DNA from: Streptomyces sp. R33
Lineage (GTDB): Bacteria > Actinomycetota > Actinomycetes > Streptomycetales > Streptomycetaceae
DNA: 64,000 bases
Reading direction: 5' to 3'
Assembly: GCF_041200175.1 (NCBI RefSeq)
Contig: NZ_CP165727.1
Coordinates: forward strand, 1,054,001 to 1,118,000
Each line of letters opens with the position of its first letter. Positions within the stretch are counted from its first letter, which is position 1. Positions 7,552 through 14,617 of the stretch are shown here, piece by piece. The notes beneath the pieces were generated by a model, which did no database searches, was not told the origin of the DNA, and saw only the letters and a program-made list of their open reading frames with translations. A program made the position numbers and the translations under genes.

Positions 7552-8639
7552 TCTTCTGAGTCGGGAATTCTGTTCAGATAGCTGGCGAGGCGTTCGAGGA
7601 TCTCGTCTGCGGTCTTGGTCCAGACGTAGGGCTTGGGGTCGGTGTTCCAAGCGGCGATCCAGTCACGGATGTCCTTCTCGAGGGCCTGGACGGACTTGTG
7701 GACGCCTCGCCGTATCTGCTTGTTGGTGAGTTCGGCGAACCATCGCTCCACCAGGTTCAGCCAGGACGACCCGGTCGGCGTGAAGTGCAGGTGGAACCGG
7801 GGGTGGCCGAGCAGCCACTTCTTGATGTCCGGCGTCTTGTGGGTGGCGTAGTTGTCGCAGATCAGGTGGACGTCCAGACCGGCAGGCACTTCCTTGTCGA
7901 GCTTGACCAGGAACTTCTTGAACTCCTCGGCGCGATGCCGGCGGTGCAGGGAGCCGATCACCTTGCCGGTGGCCACGTTGAGTGCGGCGAACAGGGTGGT
8001 CGTGCCGGCGCGGACGTAGTCGTGCGTTGACCGCTCCGGGACTCCTGGCATCATCGGCAGCACTGGCTGGGACCGGTCCAGGGCCTGGATCTGCGATTTC
8101 TCATCCACGCAGAACACCAGCGCCCGCTCGGGAGGGTCCAGGTAGAGGCCGACGACATCGTGGACCTTGTCGACGAAGTAGGGATCGGTCGACAGCTTGA
8201 ACGTCTCCGACCGGTGCGGCTGCAGGCCGAACGCCCGCCAGATCCGTGAGACCGAGGACTGGGACAGGCCCATTTCCTTCGCCATCGACCGCGTCGACCA
8301 GTGCGTTGCGTTCTTCGGCGTGGACTCCAACGTCCTGGTGACCACTGCGGCCACCTGCTCATCCGTCACCGACCTGGGGCCGCCGGAACGCGGCATGTCT
8401 CCCAGGCCCGCGATCCGGTACTGCACGAAACGGGCCCGCCAACGGCCGACCGCATGAGGCGTCGATCCGAGACGGACGGCCACATCCTTGTTCGAGACGC
8501 CCTCGGCGCAGGCCAGGATGATCCGGCACCTCAAAGCCCACGCCTGCGGCGTGGAACGACGCCGCACCCACCCCTCCAGTGCGGCCCGTTCCTCGTCCGA
8601 CAGCGTCAACTCGGCCTTCGGCCGCCCCATCCGCGCCAT
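7548..8639 (-). CDS. IS630-family transposase (full length)
   Basis: 363 residues in one frame, which is the normal length for the family. The N-terminal half has helix-turn-helix DNA-binding features (VSNKDVAVRLGSTPHAVGRW and GLSQSSVSRIWRAFGL). The catalytic core has the DDE acids: Asp in FCVDEKSQIQALDR, Asp in LICDNYATHKTP and Glu in SSWLNLVERWFAEL about 34 residues later, the IS630 arrangement. The protein reads into the element's left end and terminates at the CTAG junction. Every motif is intact, so it may be active and could mobilise copies elsewhere in the genome. Confidence 0.95.
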   Translation of the reverse strand: MARMGRPKAELTLSDEERAALEGWVRRRSTPQAWALRCRIILACAEGVSNKDVAVRLGSTPHAVGRWRARFVQYRIAGLGDMPRSGGPRSVTDEQVAAVVTRTLESTPKNATHWSTRSMAKEMGLSQSSVSRIWRAFGLQPHRSETFKLSTDPYFVDKVHDVVGLYLDPPERALVFCVDEKSQIQALDRSQPVLPMMPGVPERSTHDYVRAGTTTLFAALNVATGKVIGSLHRRHRAEEFKKFLVKLDKEVPAGLDVHLICDNYATHKTPDIKKWLLGHPRFHLHFTPTGSSWLNLVERWFAELTNKQIRRGVHKSVQALEKDIRDWIAAWNTDPKPYVWTKTADEILERLASYLNRIPDSED

Positions 8640-8686
8640 AGGCCAAGCCTACACATCTGAACAGAACTCAAGACTCAGAAGACTAG
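7548..8686 (-). mobile_element. IS630-family insertion sequence
   Basis: Terminal inverted repeats are CTAGTCTTCTGAGTC at the left end and its complement at the right end (8672-8686). An internal matching block, TTCTGTTCAGAT, lies about 5 bases further in, so each end carries roughly 32 bases of imperfect repeat. The element starts and ends at the TA of a CTAG tetranucleotide, in keeping with TA target duplication by IS630/Tc1-type elements. It contains one full transposase gene. The right-hand 372 bases (8315-8686) are repeated exactly at 8687-9058. Confidence 0.9.
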
Positions 8687-9058
8687 TCGGCGTGGACTCC
8701 AACGTCCTGGTGACCACTGCGGCCACCTGCTCATCCGTCACCGACCTGGGGCCGCCGGAACGCGGCATGTCTCCCAGGCCCGCGATCCGGTACTGCACGA
8801 AACGGGCCCGCCAACGGCCGACCGCATGAGGCGTCGATCCGAGACGGACGGCCACATCCTTGTTCGAGACGCCCTCGGCGCAGGCCAGGATGATCCGGCA
8901 CCTCAAAGCCCACGCCTGCGGCGTGGAACGACGCCGCACCCACCCCTCCAGTGCGGCCCGTTCCTCGTCCGACAGCGTCAACTCGGCCTTCGGCCGCCCC
9001 ATCCGCGCCATAGGCCAAGCCTACACATCTGAACAGAACTCAAGACTCAGAAGACTAG
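8315..9058. repeat. 372-bp exact tandem duplication of the IS630 right end
   Basis: Positions 8315-8686 and 8687-9058 are identical over 372 bases by direct reading. Each unit covers the 5' part of the transposase gene, its upstream region and the right inverted repeat ending in CTAG. The join is at CTAG/TCGGCG. The second unit has no left end of its own. Confidence 0.93.
8687..9011 (-). pseudogene. Truncated duplicate of the IS630 transposase 5' end
   Basis: The duplicated unit preserves the ATG and first 108 transposase codons (MARMGRPKAELTLSDEERAA onward). The frame then runs across the junction into the inverted repeat of the upstream copy and stops after a few extra codons (TSLLSLEFCSDV), giving a frame of about 120 codons that ends at 8649. 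The product would hold only the N-terminal DNA-binding part and no catalytic acids. It could in principle act as a dominant inhibitor by binding the ends; there is no evidence that it is made. Confidence 0.85.
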
Positions 9059-9285
9059 GGGGTGTCGTCAAAGCCCCTCCCCCAGCTACCGCTGGGAGGT
9101 GCCCCCAGGCCGGCGGGGTCTGGCACGCGCGCTCGCGGCGTTGTCGTCGGTCGACGACGCGAGCGTCGCCTCCTCCCCCTGCCTTCGGCGGGGGGACCCC
9201 CACCTCCGCCTTGCGATCACACGCACCAGACCCCGCCGGCCCCGCCCTCACGGGCGGACGACGCTACTTTGACGACACCCCCTAG
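9055..9285. mobile_element. MITE-like palindromic element, 231 bp
   Basis: Ends are perfect 19-base inverted repeats: CTAGGGGGTGTCGTCAAAG (9055-9073) and its complement (9267-9285). Inside are nested arms: a hairpin CCCAGC-TAC-CGCTGGG near 9087, a 16-base pair GGCCGGCGGGGTCTGG with its complement, and a central GTCGTCG/CGACGAC stem, so the whole element can fold on itself. It has no plausible gene. The length, terminal repeats and CTAG borders are those of a non-autonomous element mobilised by a transposase encoded elsewhere. The family of that transposase cannot be told from this sequence. Confidence 0.75.
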
Positions 9286-10896
9286 CTTGATCTTTAACCC
9301 TTGCGGCGTGGGCGAGGAGTCGTGGACTTCTTCGTTTTCGGATTCGCGGCGTCTGTTTTGCGGACTGTGTGCACGTCGTGGCGGGGTGTGGGCTGGCTGT
9401 TCTTGCGGCCGGGTGGCCTGCCGGGGCCGGGACGGGAGGGTTTCGGTGCTCTGGCCGGGCAGGTGGTCTTGGTGCGGATGTGCCGGAAGTCGCGGCGGAC
9501 GCGGGCGGGTGTGAGGCGGTCGGCCGATGCGGGTTTCTCCCATGGCCGGCGGAGGTCGGCTGCCAGTGGGCGGGCGAGGCGGAGTTGGGTGTAGGCGGCG
9601 AGGATCAGCCAGGTCCACCGATCCGCCGCCTCGGGAGTGCGGACCTTCGGGGAGGTCCAGCCGAGGCTCTGTTTGAACAGGCGGAAGGTGTGTTCGATGT
9701 CGAAGCGCCGCAGATATGACTGCCAGAGGCGGTCGACATCCGCGGGGTTTGCGTCGGTGCCGGACCACCACAACCAGACCGGCTTGGGGGTTGCTCCGCT
9801 GGGCAGACGGTCGATGTCCAGGCGGACCACAGTCCCGTCAATGATCGGGAGGGTGCCGTCCGCCGCGGCCCAGGAGGAGCGGTGGGTGAGTTTGGGGTGG
9901 AGCCGGTCCCAGGAGCGGGCGGTGGCGGTGCCGTAAAGGCGTGTGTCGGTGACGGTCTCGGTGTCCGGGGTGCCCCAGGTGTCGGGCTGGCCGAAGACGA
10001 ACTCTCCTCCGTGCCGGGGCGGCCGCCCCATCGTGTGTGGCTGCCGGGACGGGGCGGCCCTGCGCAGGACGCGGTCCGAGCGCATCCGTGCCAGGACCTG
10101 GACCGGCAGATCCCGTAGCAGGTGGGCCAGGCGGGGTGCGTCGTATCCGGCATCCGCGACGACGAGGATGTCCAGGTCGCCGGTCTGCCACTGCCCCGCC
10201 GTGATGAGCCGCTCAACCAGTTCGCGGAGCTGCCCGGCAGTGACGGTGGCGGTGTCGTCCCCGGGCGCCAGGCGGAGCGCGTCCAGGGGTGCGGTCCATG
10301 AGCTGCGGCCGGGCTCCAGCGCGCAGATGATCGAGTACGGCCAGCCGGGAACGGGGATGTGCTGGTCCTTGCCCCGACCGTAGGTGTGGCACAGGATCCG
10401 CTCCGGCGAGGTGTGGGCGTCAGGCCGCAGCCAGCAGGTGATGTCGATGGCCAGGACCAGCTGGCCGTCGGCTGCCCGTGGCAGCGGAACCGCCGCCAGC
10501 GCGAGCCGCAGCCGACTGGTGTCGACCCGGCCATGGGCCACACCGGCGTAGAGCCCTCCATGGCCGCGGCGGTGTTCGCCCACCAGCGACAACTCGGCCA
10601 GTGACCTCACCGGACCGTTGCCGCACAGGATCGCGTCGGCCAGCTCGAACAACGCGTCCGAACGAGCGGTCAGGCAGGAGTAGAACTCACCCCGGAAGCG
10701 TGACAGTTCCGCCAACGGCTCTCGCCGGGCATCACGATGCAGCAGACTCATCCTCACGGCCTTCGCGCTGGATGTGAGTGTTTCCTTGGTCGGAGCACAT
10801 GATCCAGACGAAGGCCGCTTCCGCGTGCGCTGGTTACCGAACCGAGTGATCGAGTTCGACGCACCGTTCGACCTCAGAGGTTAAAGATCAAGCTAG
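9282..10896 (-). mobile_element. IS4/IS701-type insertion sequence flanked by CTAG
   Basis: The inverted repeats CTTGATCTTTAACC (9286-9299) and its complement (10879-10892) are perfect over 14 bases. Each is bordered by CTAG (9282-9285 and 10893-10896), consistent with a 4-base YTAR target duplication as described for the IS701 family. One transposase gene fills the element. Its left CTAG is shared with the right end of the MITE-like element. Confidence 0.88.
9294..10757 (-). CDS. IS4/IS701-superfamily DDE transposase
   Basis: 487 residues, ATG with its complement at 10755-10757. The catalytic acids are visible as Asp in VLAIDITCW, Asp in DILVVADAGYDAPRL, and Glu in the YREK signature YLRRFDIEHTFRLFK (Tyr-x2-Arg-x3-Glu-x6-Lys), the hallmark of the IS4 superfamily. 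The C-terminus is long and basic (Arg/Lys/Pro-rich, ending TTPRPRRKG). Only 10 bases separate the gene's stop from the left inverted repeat. The gene is intact in one frame. Confidence 0.9.
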   Translation of the reverse strand: MRMSLLHRDARREPLAELSRFRGEFYSCLTARSDALFELADAILCGNGPVRSLAELSLVGEHRRGHGGLYAGVAHGRVDTSRLRLALAAVPLPRAADGQLVLAIDITCWLRPDAHTSPERILCHTYGRGKDQHIPVPGWPYSIICALEPGRSSWTAPLDALRLAPGDDTATVTAGQLRELVERLITAGQWQTGDLDILVVADAGYDAPRLAHLLRDLPVQVLARMRSDRVLRRAAPSRQPHTMGRPPRHGGEFVFGQPDTWGTPDTETVTDTRLYGTATARSWDRLHPKLTHRSSWAAADGTLPIIDGTVVRLDIDRLPSGATPKPVWLWWSGTDANPADVDRLWQSYLRRFDIEHTFRLFKQSLGWTSPKVRTPEAADRWTWLILAAYTQLRLARPLAADLRRPWEKPASADRLTPARVRRDFRHIRTKTTCPARAPKPSRPGPGRPPGRKNSQPTPRHDVHTVRKTDAANPKTKKSTTPRPRRKG

Positions 10897-10908
10897 AGAG
10901 GTCTTGCG

Positions 10909-10953
10909 CTATGCGTCCGCTGGACCCATGATGTGCGTCCAGCGGACGCATAG
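10909..10953. promoter_or_regulatory. Large palindromic operator upstream of the aldolase operon
   Basis: CTATGCGTCCGCTGGAC (10909-10925) and its exact complement (10937-10953) are separated by 11 bases. Each 17-base arm itself contains GTCC-N3-GGAC, so there are two nested dyads. It ends 15 bases before the GTG of the aldolase gene and covers its promoter/leader. A TetR-family regulator is the second gene of the operon and is the obvious candidate to bind here. The IS4/IS701 element ends only 12 bases upstream, so native upstream promoter sequence may have been displaced. Confidence 0.65.
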
Positions 10954-10968
10954 CAGAGGGAGGCGGGC

Positions 10969-11877
10969 GTGGACGGGACGACGGGCACCCGAGGGCGGCA
11001 CGAGACGGCCGACGCGGGTACGGACACGGGTACGGACACAGAGGCGGGGACGGGGACAGGTACGGGCGCCGCGGCGGGCGCCGGGCTGCGCGGCAGTGCG
11101 TTCGTGCCGCGCCAGGAGAACCTCGAGCTGGCCCTGCCGCCCGTGTTCACCGACGCCGCGCAGGAGCGCGAGCACCGCAAGCAGCGGCTCGCCGGCGCCT
11201 GCCGCGTCTTCGGCCGCCTCGGCTTCTCCGAAGGGGTCGCCGGGCACATCACCGTGCGCGACCCGGAGTACCCGGACATGTTCTGGGTCAACCCGTTCGG
11301 CATGTCCTTCCGGCACGTACGGGTCAGCGACCTGATCCTCGTCGACCACGAGGGGCAGGTCCGCCACGGCAGGCGCCCGGTCAACCGGGCCGGATTCGTG
11401 ATCCATTCGGCCATCCACGCCGCCCGGCCCGACGTGGTCGCCGCCTGTCACGCCCACGCCGTCCACGGGAAGGCGTTCTCGAGTCTGGGGCGCCTGCTGG
11501 ACCCGATCACCCAGGACGCGTGCGCCGTGTACGAGCAGCACACCGTCCACCGGGACGGTGCCGGTGCCGTGGTGGTCGAAGAGGAGGCCGGCCGGCAGCT
11601 CGCCGCGGGGCTGGGGCCGCACAAGGCCGTCATCCACCAGAACCACGGCATCTTCACCGTCGGCGAATCGGTCGACGAGGCGGCCTGGTGGTTCATCTCG
11701 ATGGAGCGCAGCGCCCAGGCGCAGTTGCTCGCGGAGGCCGCCGGCACCCCGCACCTGATCGACCCCGAGGCCGCCCGGCACACCCGGGACCAGACCGGGT
11801 TCCCGCTCGCGGGCTGGTTCTCCTTCCAGCCCCTCTGGGACGAGATCACCCGCACGGAACCCGACCTCTTCGAATAG
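10969..11877 (+). CDS. Class II aldolase/adducin-family protein
   Basis: 302 residues from GTG 10969 with a GAGGGAGG site just upstream. Residues 12-36 are a Thr/Gly/Asp low-complexity tail encoded by near-perfect hexamer repeats. The rest is a class II aldolase domain: GRLGFSEGVAGHITVRDP, then the metal-binding cluster with HSAIHAARPDVVAACHAHAVHGKAFSSLGR, and a C-terminal NHGIFTVGESVDEA. The Zn ligands (HAH and the later His) are all present. Family members include L-fuculose phosphate, ribulose-5-phosphate and decarboxylating aldolases, so the substrate is unknown. It heads an operon with a TetR regulator and an alpha/beta hydrolase, which suggests catabolism of a small hydroxylated or halogenated molecule. 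Confidence 0.85.
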   Translation: MDGTTGTRGRHETADAGTDTGTDTEAGTGTGTGAAAGAGLRGSAFVPRQENLELALPPVFTDAAQEREHRKQRLAGACRVFGRLGFSEGVAGHITVRDPEYPDMFWVNPFGMSFRHVRVSDLILVDHEGQVRHGRRPVNRAGFVIHSAIHAARPDVVAACHAHAVHGKAFSSLGRLLDPITQDACAVYEQHTVHRDGAGAVVVEEEAGRQLAAGLGPHKAVIHQNHGIFTVGESVDEAAWWFISMERSAQAQLLAEAAGTPHLIDPEAARHTRDQTGFPLAGWFSFQPLWDEITRTEPDLFE

Positions 11878-11889
11878 GCGCCACCACCC

Positions 11890-12633
11890 ATGACACTCCA
11901 GCCCGGAGCCGAGTCCGAACCCGCCCCCGCGGAGCCCGGTTCCCCCGCCTGGTGGCGGGCCCGGTACGCCGAACGCGACCGGCGCAGGCCCCGCCAAGGC
12001 GGGCTGACGCTCGACCGGATCACCGCGGGCGCGCTCGAACTGGCCGACCGCGAGGGCCTGGAGGCGCTCACGATGCGCCGGCTCGGCGACCACCTCCAGG
12101 TGCGCCACACCTCCCTCTACCGGCACGTCGCGAGCCGCGAGGAGCTGCTGATCGAGACGGTCGACCACATGCTGGGGGAGATCCGGCTGCCCTCGCTCGA
12201 CGGGGACTGGCGGGCCGGACTGGAAGGCGGGGCGCGGGAGTTCCGCCGGGTCCTCGCCGCGCACCCGGCGATCGTCCCGCTGCTGACCGCCGGTCAGCTG
12301 CTCGGTCCCCATGCCCTGCGGGCACGTGAGCACGCCCTCGGGCAGCTCCTCGCCCACGGGTGGGCTCCGCGGCCGGCCGTCCACGTCTACCTGACGGTGA
12401 CCCACTTCGTGATCGGCGCGGCCGTGCTCGACTCGGGCGGCGCGGCCCGTACCGCCGGTCAGCGTGCCGCGATGGCCGACCTGTTCGCCTCCCTCTCCCC
12501 GCGCACCCACCCCGTGGTCCGCCGCCACGCCGAACTGCTCAACTCGCTCGACGCCGAGGCCGAGTTCGCGTTCGGCTTGCGCGCGCTCCTGCACGGGCTG
12601 GGCCACCTGCACGACGAGGAGGCGCAGGCATGA
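11890..12633 (+). CDS. TetR-family transcriptional regulator
   Basis: 247 residues starting 12 bases after the aldolase stop. The N-terminal DNA-binding domain (about residues 38-85) reads LTLDRITAGALELADREGLEALTMRRLGDHLQVRHTSLYRHV, with the typical TetR helix-turn-helix and SLYRHVASREELL recognition end. A C-terminal ligand domain follows with FVIGAAVLDSGG and FAFGLRALLHGL helices, like the TetR_C group of AcrR/TetR proteins. Its stop overlaps the next start (ATGA). It probably regulates its own operon through the 10909-10953 palindrome, which is an inference from position. Confidence 0.9.
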   Translation: MTLQPGAESEPAPAEPGSPAWWRARYAERDRRRPRQGGLTLDRITAGALELADREGLEALTMRRLGDHLQVRHTSLYRHVASREELLIETVDHMLGEIRLPSLDGDWRAGLEGGAREFRRVLAAHPAIVPLLTAGQLLGPHALRAREHALGQLLAHGWAPRPAVHVYLTVTHFVIGAAVLDSGGAARTAGQRAAMADLFASLSPRTHPVVRRHAELLNSLDAEAEFAFGLRALLHGLGHLHDEEAQA

Positions 12634-13517
12634 CCGACGGCATGAGCAGCGGACGCGTCCTGCCGCCGCTGCGCGGCTGGACCGAGGGTGGCAGCACCGT
12701 CCGGATCGACGGTCACTCGGTGTTCGTACGCCAGGACGGGCCCGCGTCCGGCGCTCCCGTCACCCTCGTCCACGGTTTCCCGACCTCCTCCCACGACTGG
12801 GCCGCCGTCGTCCCGGCGCTCGTCGCGGCCGGACTGCGGGTCACCACGCTGGACCTGCTCGGTTTCGGGGAGAGCGACAAGCCCCGGCATCACCGCTACT
12901 CGCTCCTCGACCAGGCCTCGTTGGTCGAGGAGGTCTGGCGGCGGTACGGAATCGGCAGAACCGCCCTGGTCGCACACGACTACGGGGTGAGCGTCGGCCA
13001 GGAGCTGCTGGCCCGTGACCCGGCCCGGATCACCCGCATGGCCTGGCTCAACGGCGGCCTCTACCCCGATCTGCACCGCCCCGTGCCGATCCAGCGTCTG
13101 CTGCACGGCCCGTTGGGTCCGCTGCTGGCGCCGCTCACCACGGAGCGGCGGTTCGCCGGGTCCCTGCGCGCCGTGCTCGGGCGGCCGGTCCACGACGAGG
13201 ACCTTCACGACCTGTGGGCGTCCGCGTCGCGGGCCGGCGGCCACCGCCTCGCCCCGCGACTGCTGCGCTACATCGACGAGCGCCGCCGGCATGCCGCGCG
13301 CTGGACCTCGGCCCTCGAGGGCTTCCCCGGACCCACGCTGTTCGTGTGGGGGCCTGCCGATCCGATCAGCGGGGCCCACGTACTCGCCCGGATCCGGGCG
13401 CGCATGCCGCAGGCCGAGGTCGTGGAGCTCGCCGGGCCGCCTGCCGTCGGGCACTACCCGCAGTTGGAGGATCCCGTAGCGGTGGCGGCCGCGCTCACCT
13501 CGTTCCTGGCCCCCTGA
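12630..13517 (+). CDS. Alpha/beta hydrolase with Asp nucleophile (epoxide hydrolase/dehalogenase type)
   Basis: 295 residues, starting in an ATGA overlap with tetR. The fold is shown by the oxyanion motif LVHGFPTSSHDW (about 47-57), LDLLGFGESDKP (75-84) and the nucleophile elbow VAHDYGVSVG with Asp117 in place of Ser. An Asp nucleophile is characteristic of epoxide hydrolases, haloalkane dehalogenases and fluoroacetate dehalogenases rather than esterases. The acid is probably in FVWGPADPISG and the base His in VGHYPQLEDP. Translational coupling with a TetR regulator and an aldolase suggests a short degradative pathway. Confidence 0.85.
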   Translation: MTDGMSSGRVLPPLRGWTEGGSTVRIDGHSVFVRQDGPASGAPVTLVHGFPTSSHDWAAVVPALVAAGLRVTTLDLLGFGESDKPRHHRYSLLDQASLVEEVWRRYGIGRTALVAHDYGVSVGQELLARDPARITRMAWLNGGLYPDLHRPVPIQRLLHGPLGPLLAPLTTERRFAGSLRAVLGRPVHDEDLHDLWASASRAGGHRLAPRLLRYIDERRRHAARWTSALEGFPGPTLFVWGPADPISGAHVLARIRARMPQAEVVELAGPPAVGHYPQLEDPVAVAAALTSFLAP

Positions 13518-13657
13518 GGCGGCCCCGGGGATCCCATGGGGTTCCACCGGGGTTCCGCCGGTCAAGGCGTACGGGCATCAGGACGTCAGGACATGCTGAT
13601 CAACGAGGCGGCGCGGGGGATAATGTCACTCTCGCCCCCCGGCCGCTGGAGCCCAGG

Positions 13658-14401
13658 ATGTCTTCCCTCGCCTCGCTGATCAGCATCGACCGCTCCAGCC
13701 CGGTTCCCCTGTACTTCCAGGTGGCCGTACGGCTGGAGGAGCTGATCGCGGGCGGCGAGCTGCCCGCCGGATCCCGGCTGGAGAACGAGATCGCGCTGGC
13801 CGGTGACCTGGGCCTGTCCCGTCCCACCATGCGGCAGGCCATCCAGCACCTCGTCGACAAGGGGCTGCTGGTCCGCAAGCGCGGCGTCGGCACGCAGGTC
13901 GTGCACAGCAGGGTCCGCCGCCAGGTCGAGCTGACCAGCCTCCACGACGACCTGCTCCGCGCCGACCGGCATCCGCGCACCGAGGTGTTGTCGATGGAGC
14001 GCGTTCCGGCCCCGGACGAGGTGGCGGCTGCGCTGCGCCTGCCGCCGGGCAGCGAGGTCGTCGCGCTCGAGCGGCTGCGCTATGCGGACGGCGAGCCGCT
14101 GGCCCTGCTGCGCAACCACGTCCCCGTCGAGCTGTGCCGGTTCACCGTGGACGACCTGGCGGACCGGGGCCTGTACGAGCTGCTGCGCGCGGCCGGTACC
14201 CGGCTGAGCCTGGCCGACCAGTCGATCACCGCCCGGCGGGCGTCCACCGCCGAGGCCCGGCTGCTCTCCGAGGTCCGGGGTGCCCCGCTGCTGGCCATGC
14301 GGCGCACGGCGTACGACAGCGACGGCCGCCCCGTGGAGTACGGCGACCACCTCTACCGTGCTTCGCTCTACTCCTTCGAAATCACCCTCATGGCGCGCTG
14401 A
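13658..14401 (+). CDS. GntR/HutC-family regulator, probably of the inositol operon
   Basis: 247 residues, ATG 13658 with GGAG about 7 bases upstream. The N-terminal winged-helix domain (residues about 12-80) has the GntR pattern PLYFQVAVRLEELIAGGELPAGSRL and LSRPTMRQAIQHLVDKGLL. The C-terminal UTRA ligand domain (about 95-240) shows EVVALERLRYADGEPLALLRNHV and RPVEYGDHLYRASLYSFEI. HutC-type regulators with a UTRA domain sense sugars or small metabolites. It lies immediately upstream of the inositol transport and catabolism operon on the same strand and is separated from it by a strong palindrome (14450-14477), so it probably represses that operon until inositol or a breakdown product binds. 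Confidence 0.9.
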   Translation: MSSLASLISIDRSSPVPLYFQVAVRLEELIAGGELPAGSRLENEIALAGDLGLSRPTMRQAIQHLVDKGLLVRKRGVGTQVVHSRVRRQVELTSLHDDLLRADRHPRTEVLSMERVPAPDEVAAALRLPPGSEVVALERLRYADGEPLALLRNHVPVELCRFTVDDLADRGLYELLRAAGTRLSLADQSITARRASTAEARLLSEVRGAPLLAMRRTAYDSDGRPVEYGDHLYRASLYSFEITLMAR

Positions 14402-14449
14402 GGCGCACCCCCGGACCCGTCACGGTCCGACCTCACACACCGAACAACC

Positions 14450-14477
14450 AAGTCCGTATGTCTTGACATACTGACTT
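14450..14477. promoter_or_regulatory. GntR-type operator overlapping the -35 of the inositol operon
   Basis: AAGTC-C-GTATGTC-TT-GACATAC-T-GACTT is a 28-base dyad with a single mismatched pair. Its core GTATGTC-TT-GACATAC is a perfect palindrome, the size and type expected for a GntR dimer. The centre also spells TTGACA (14463-14468), a consensus -35. Binding there would block RNA polymerase on the promoter of the operon starting at 14618. No comparably clear -10 is visible 17 bases on. Confidence 0.7.
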
Positions 14478-14617
14478 GCGCGGGACGAAGGTGATGCCCA
14501 TCGCTGCGGCACACCCACCCGCCCCCCGGGGTGCCCCAGCGGCCGGCGCACGTACTCCCCCTTCAGGGCCGACACCTCGCCTCCGGCCCCGCAGCCCCTC
14601 ATCGGAGGTCGCACCCC

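Noticed and set aside
9021..9251. A 76-codon frame inside the MITE-like element
   Set aside because: It covers inverted-repeat DNA, is Pro/Gly-rich, and starts within repetitive sequence with no ribosome site.
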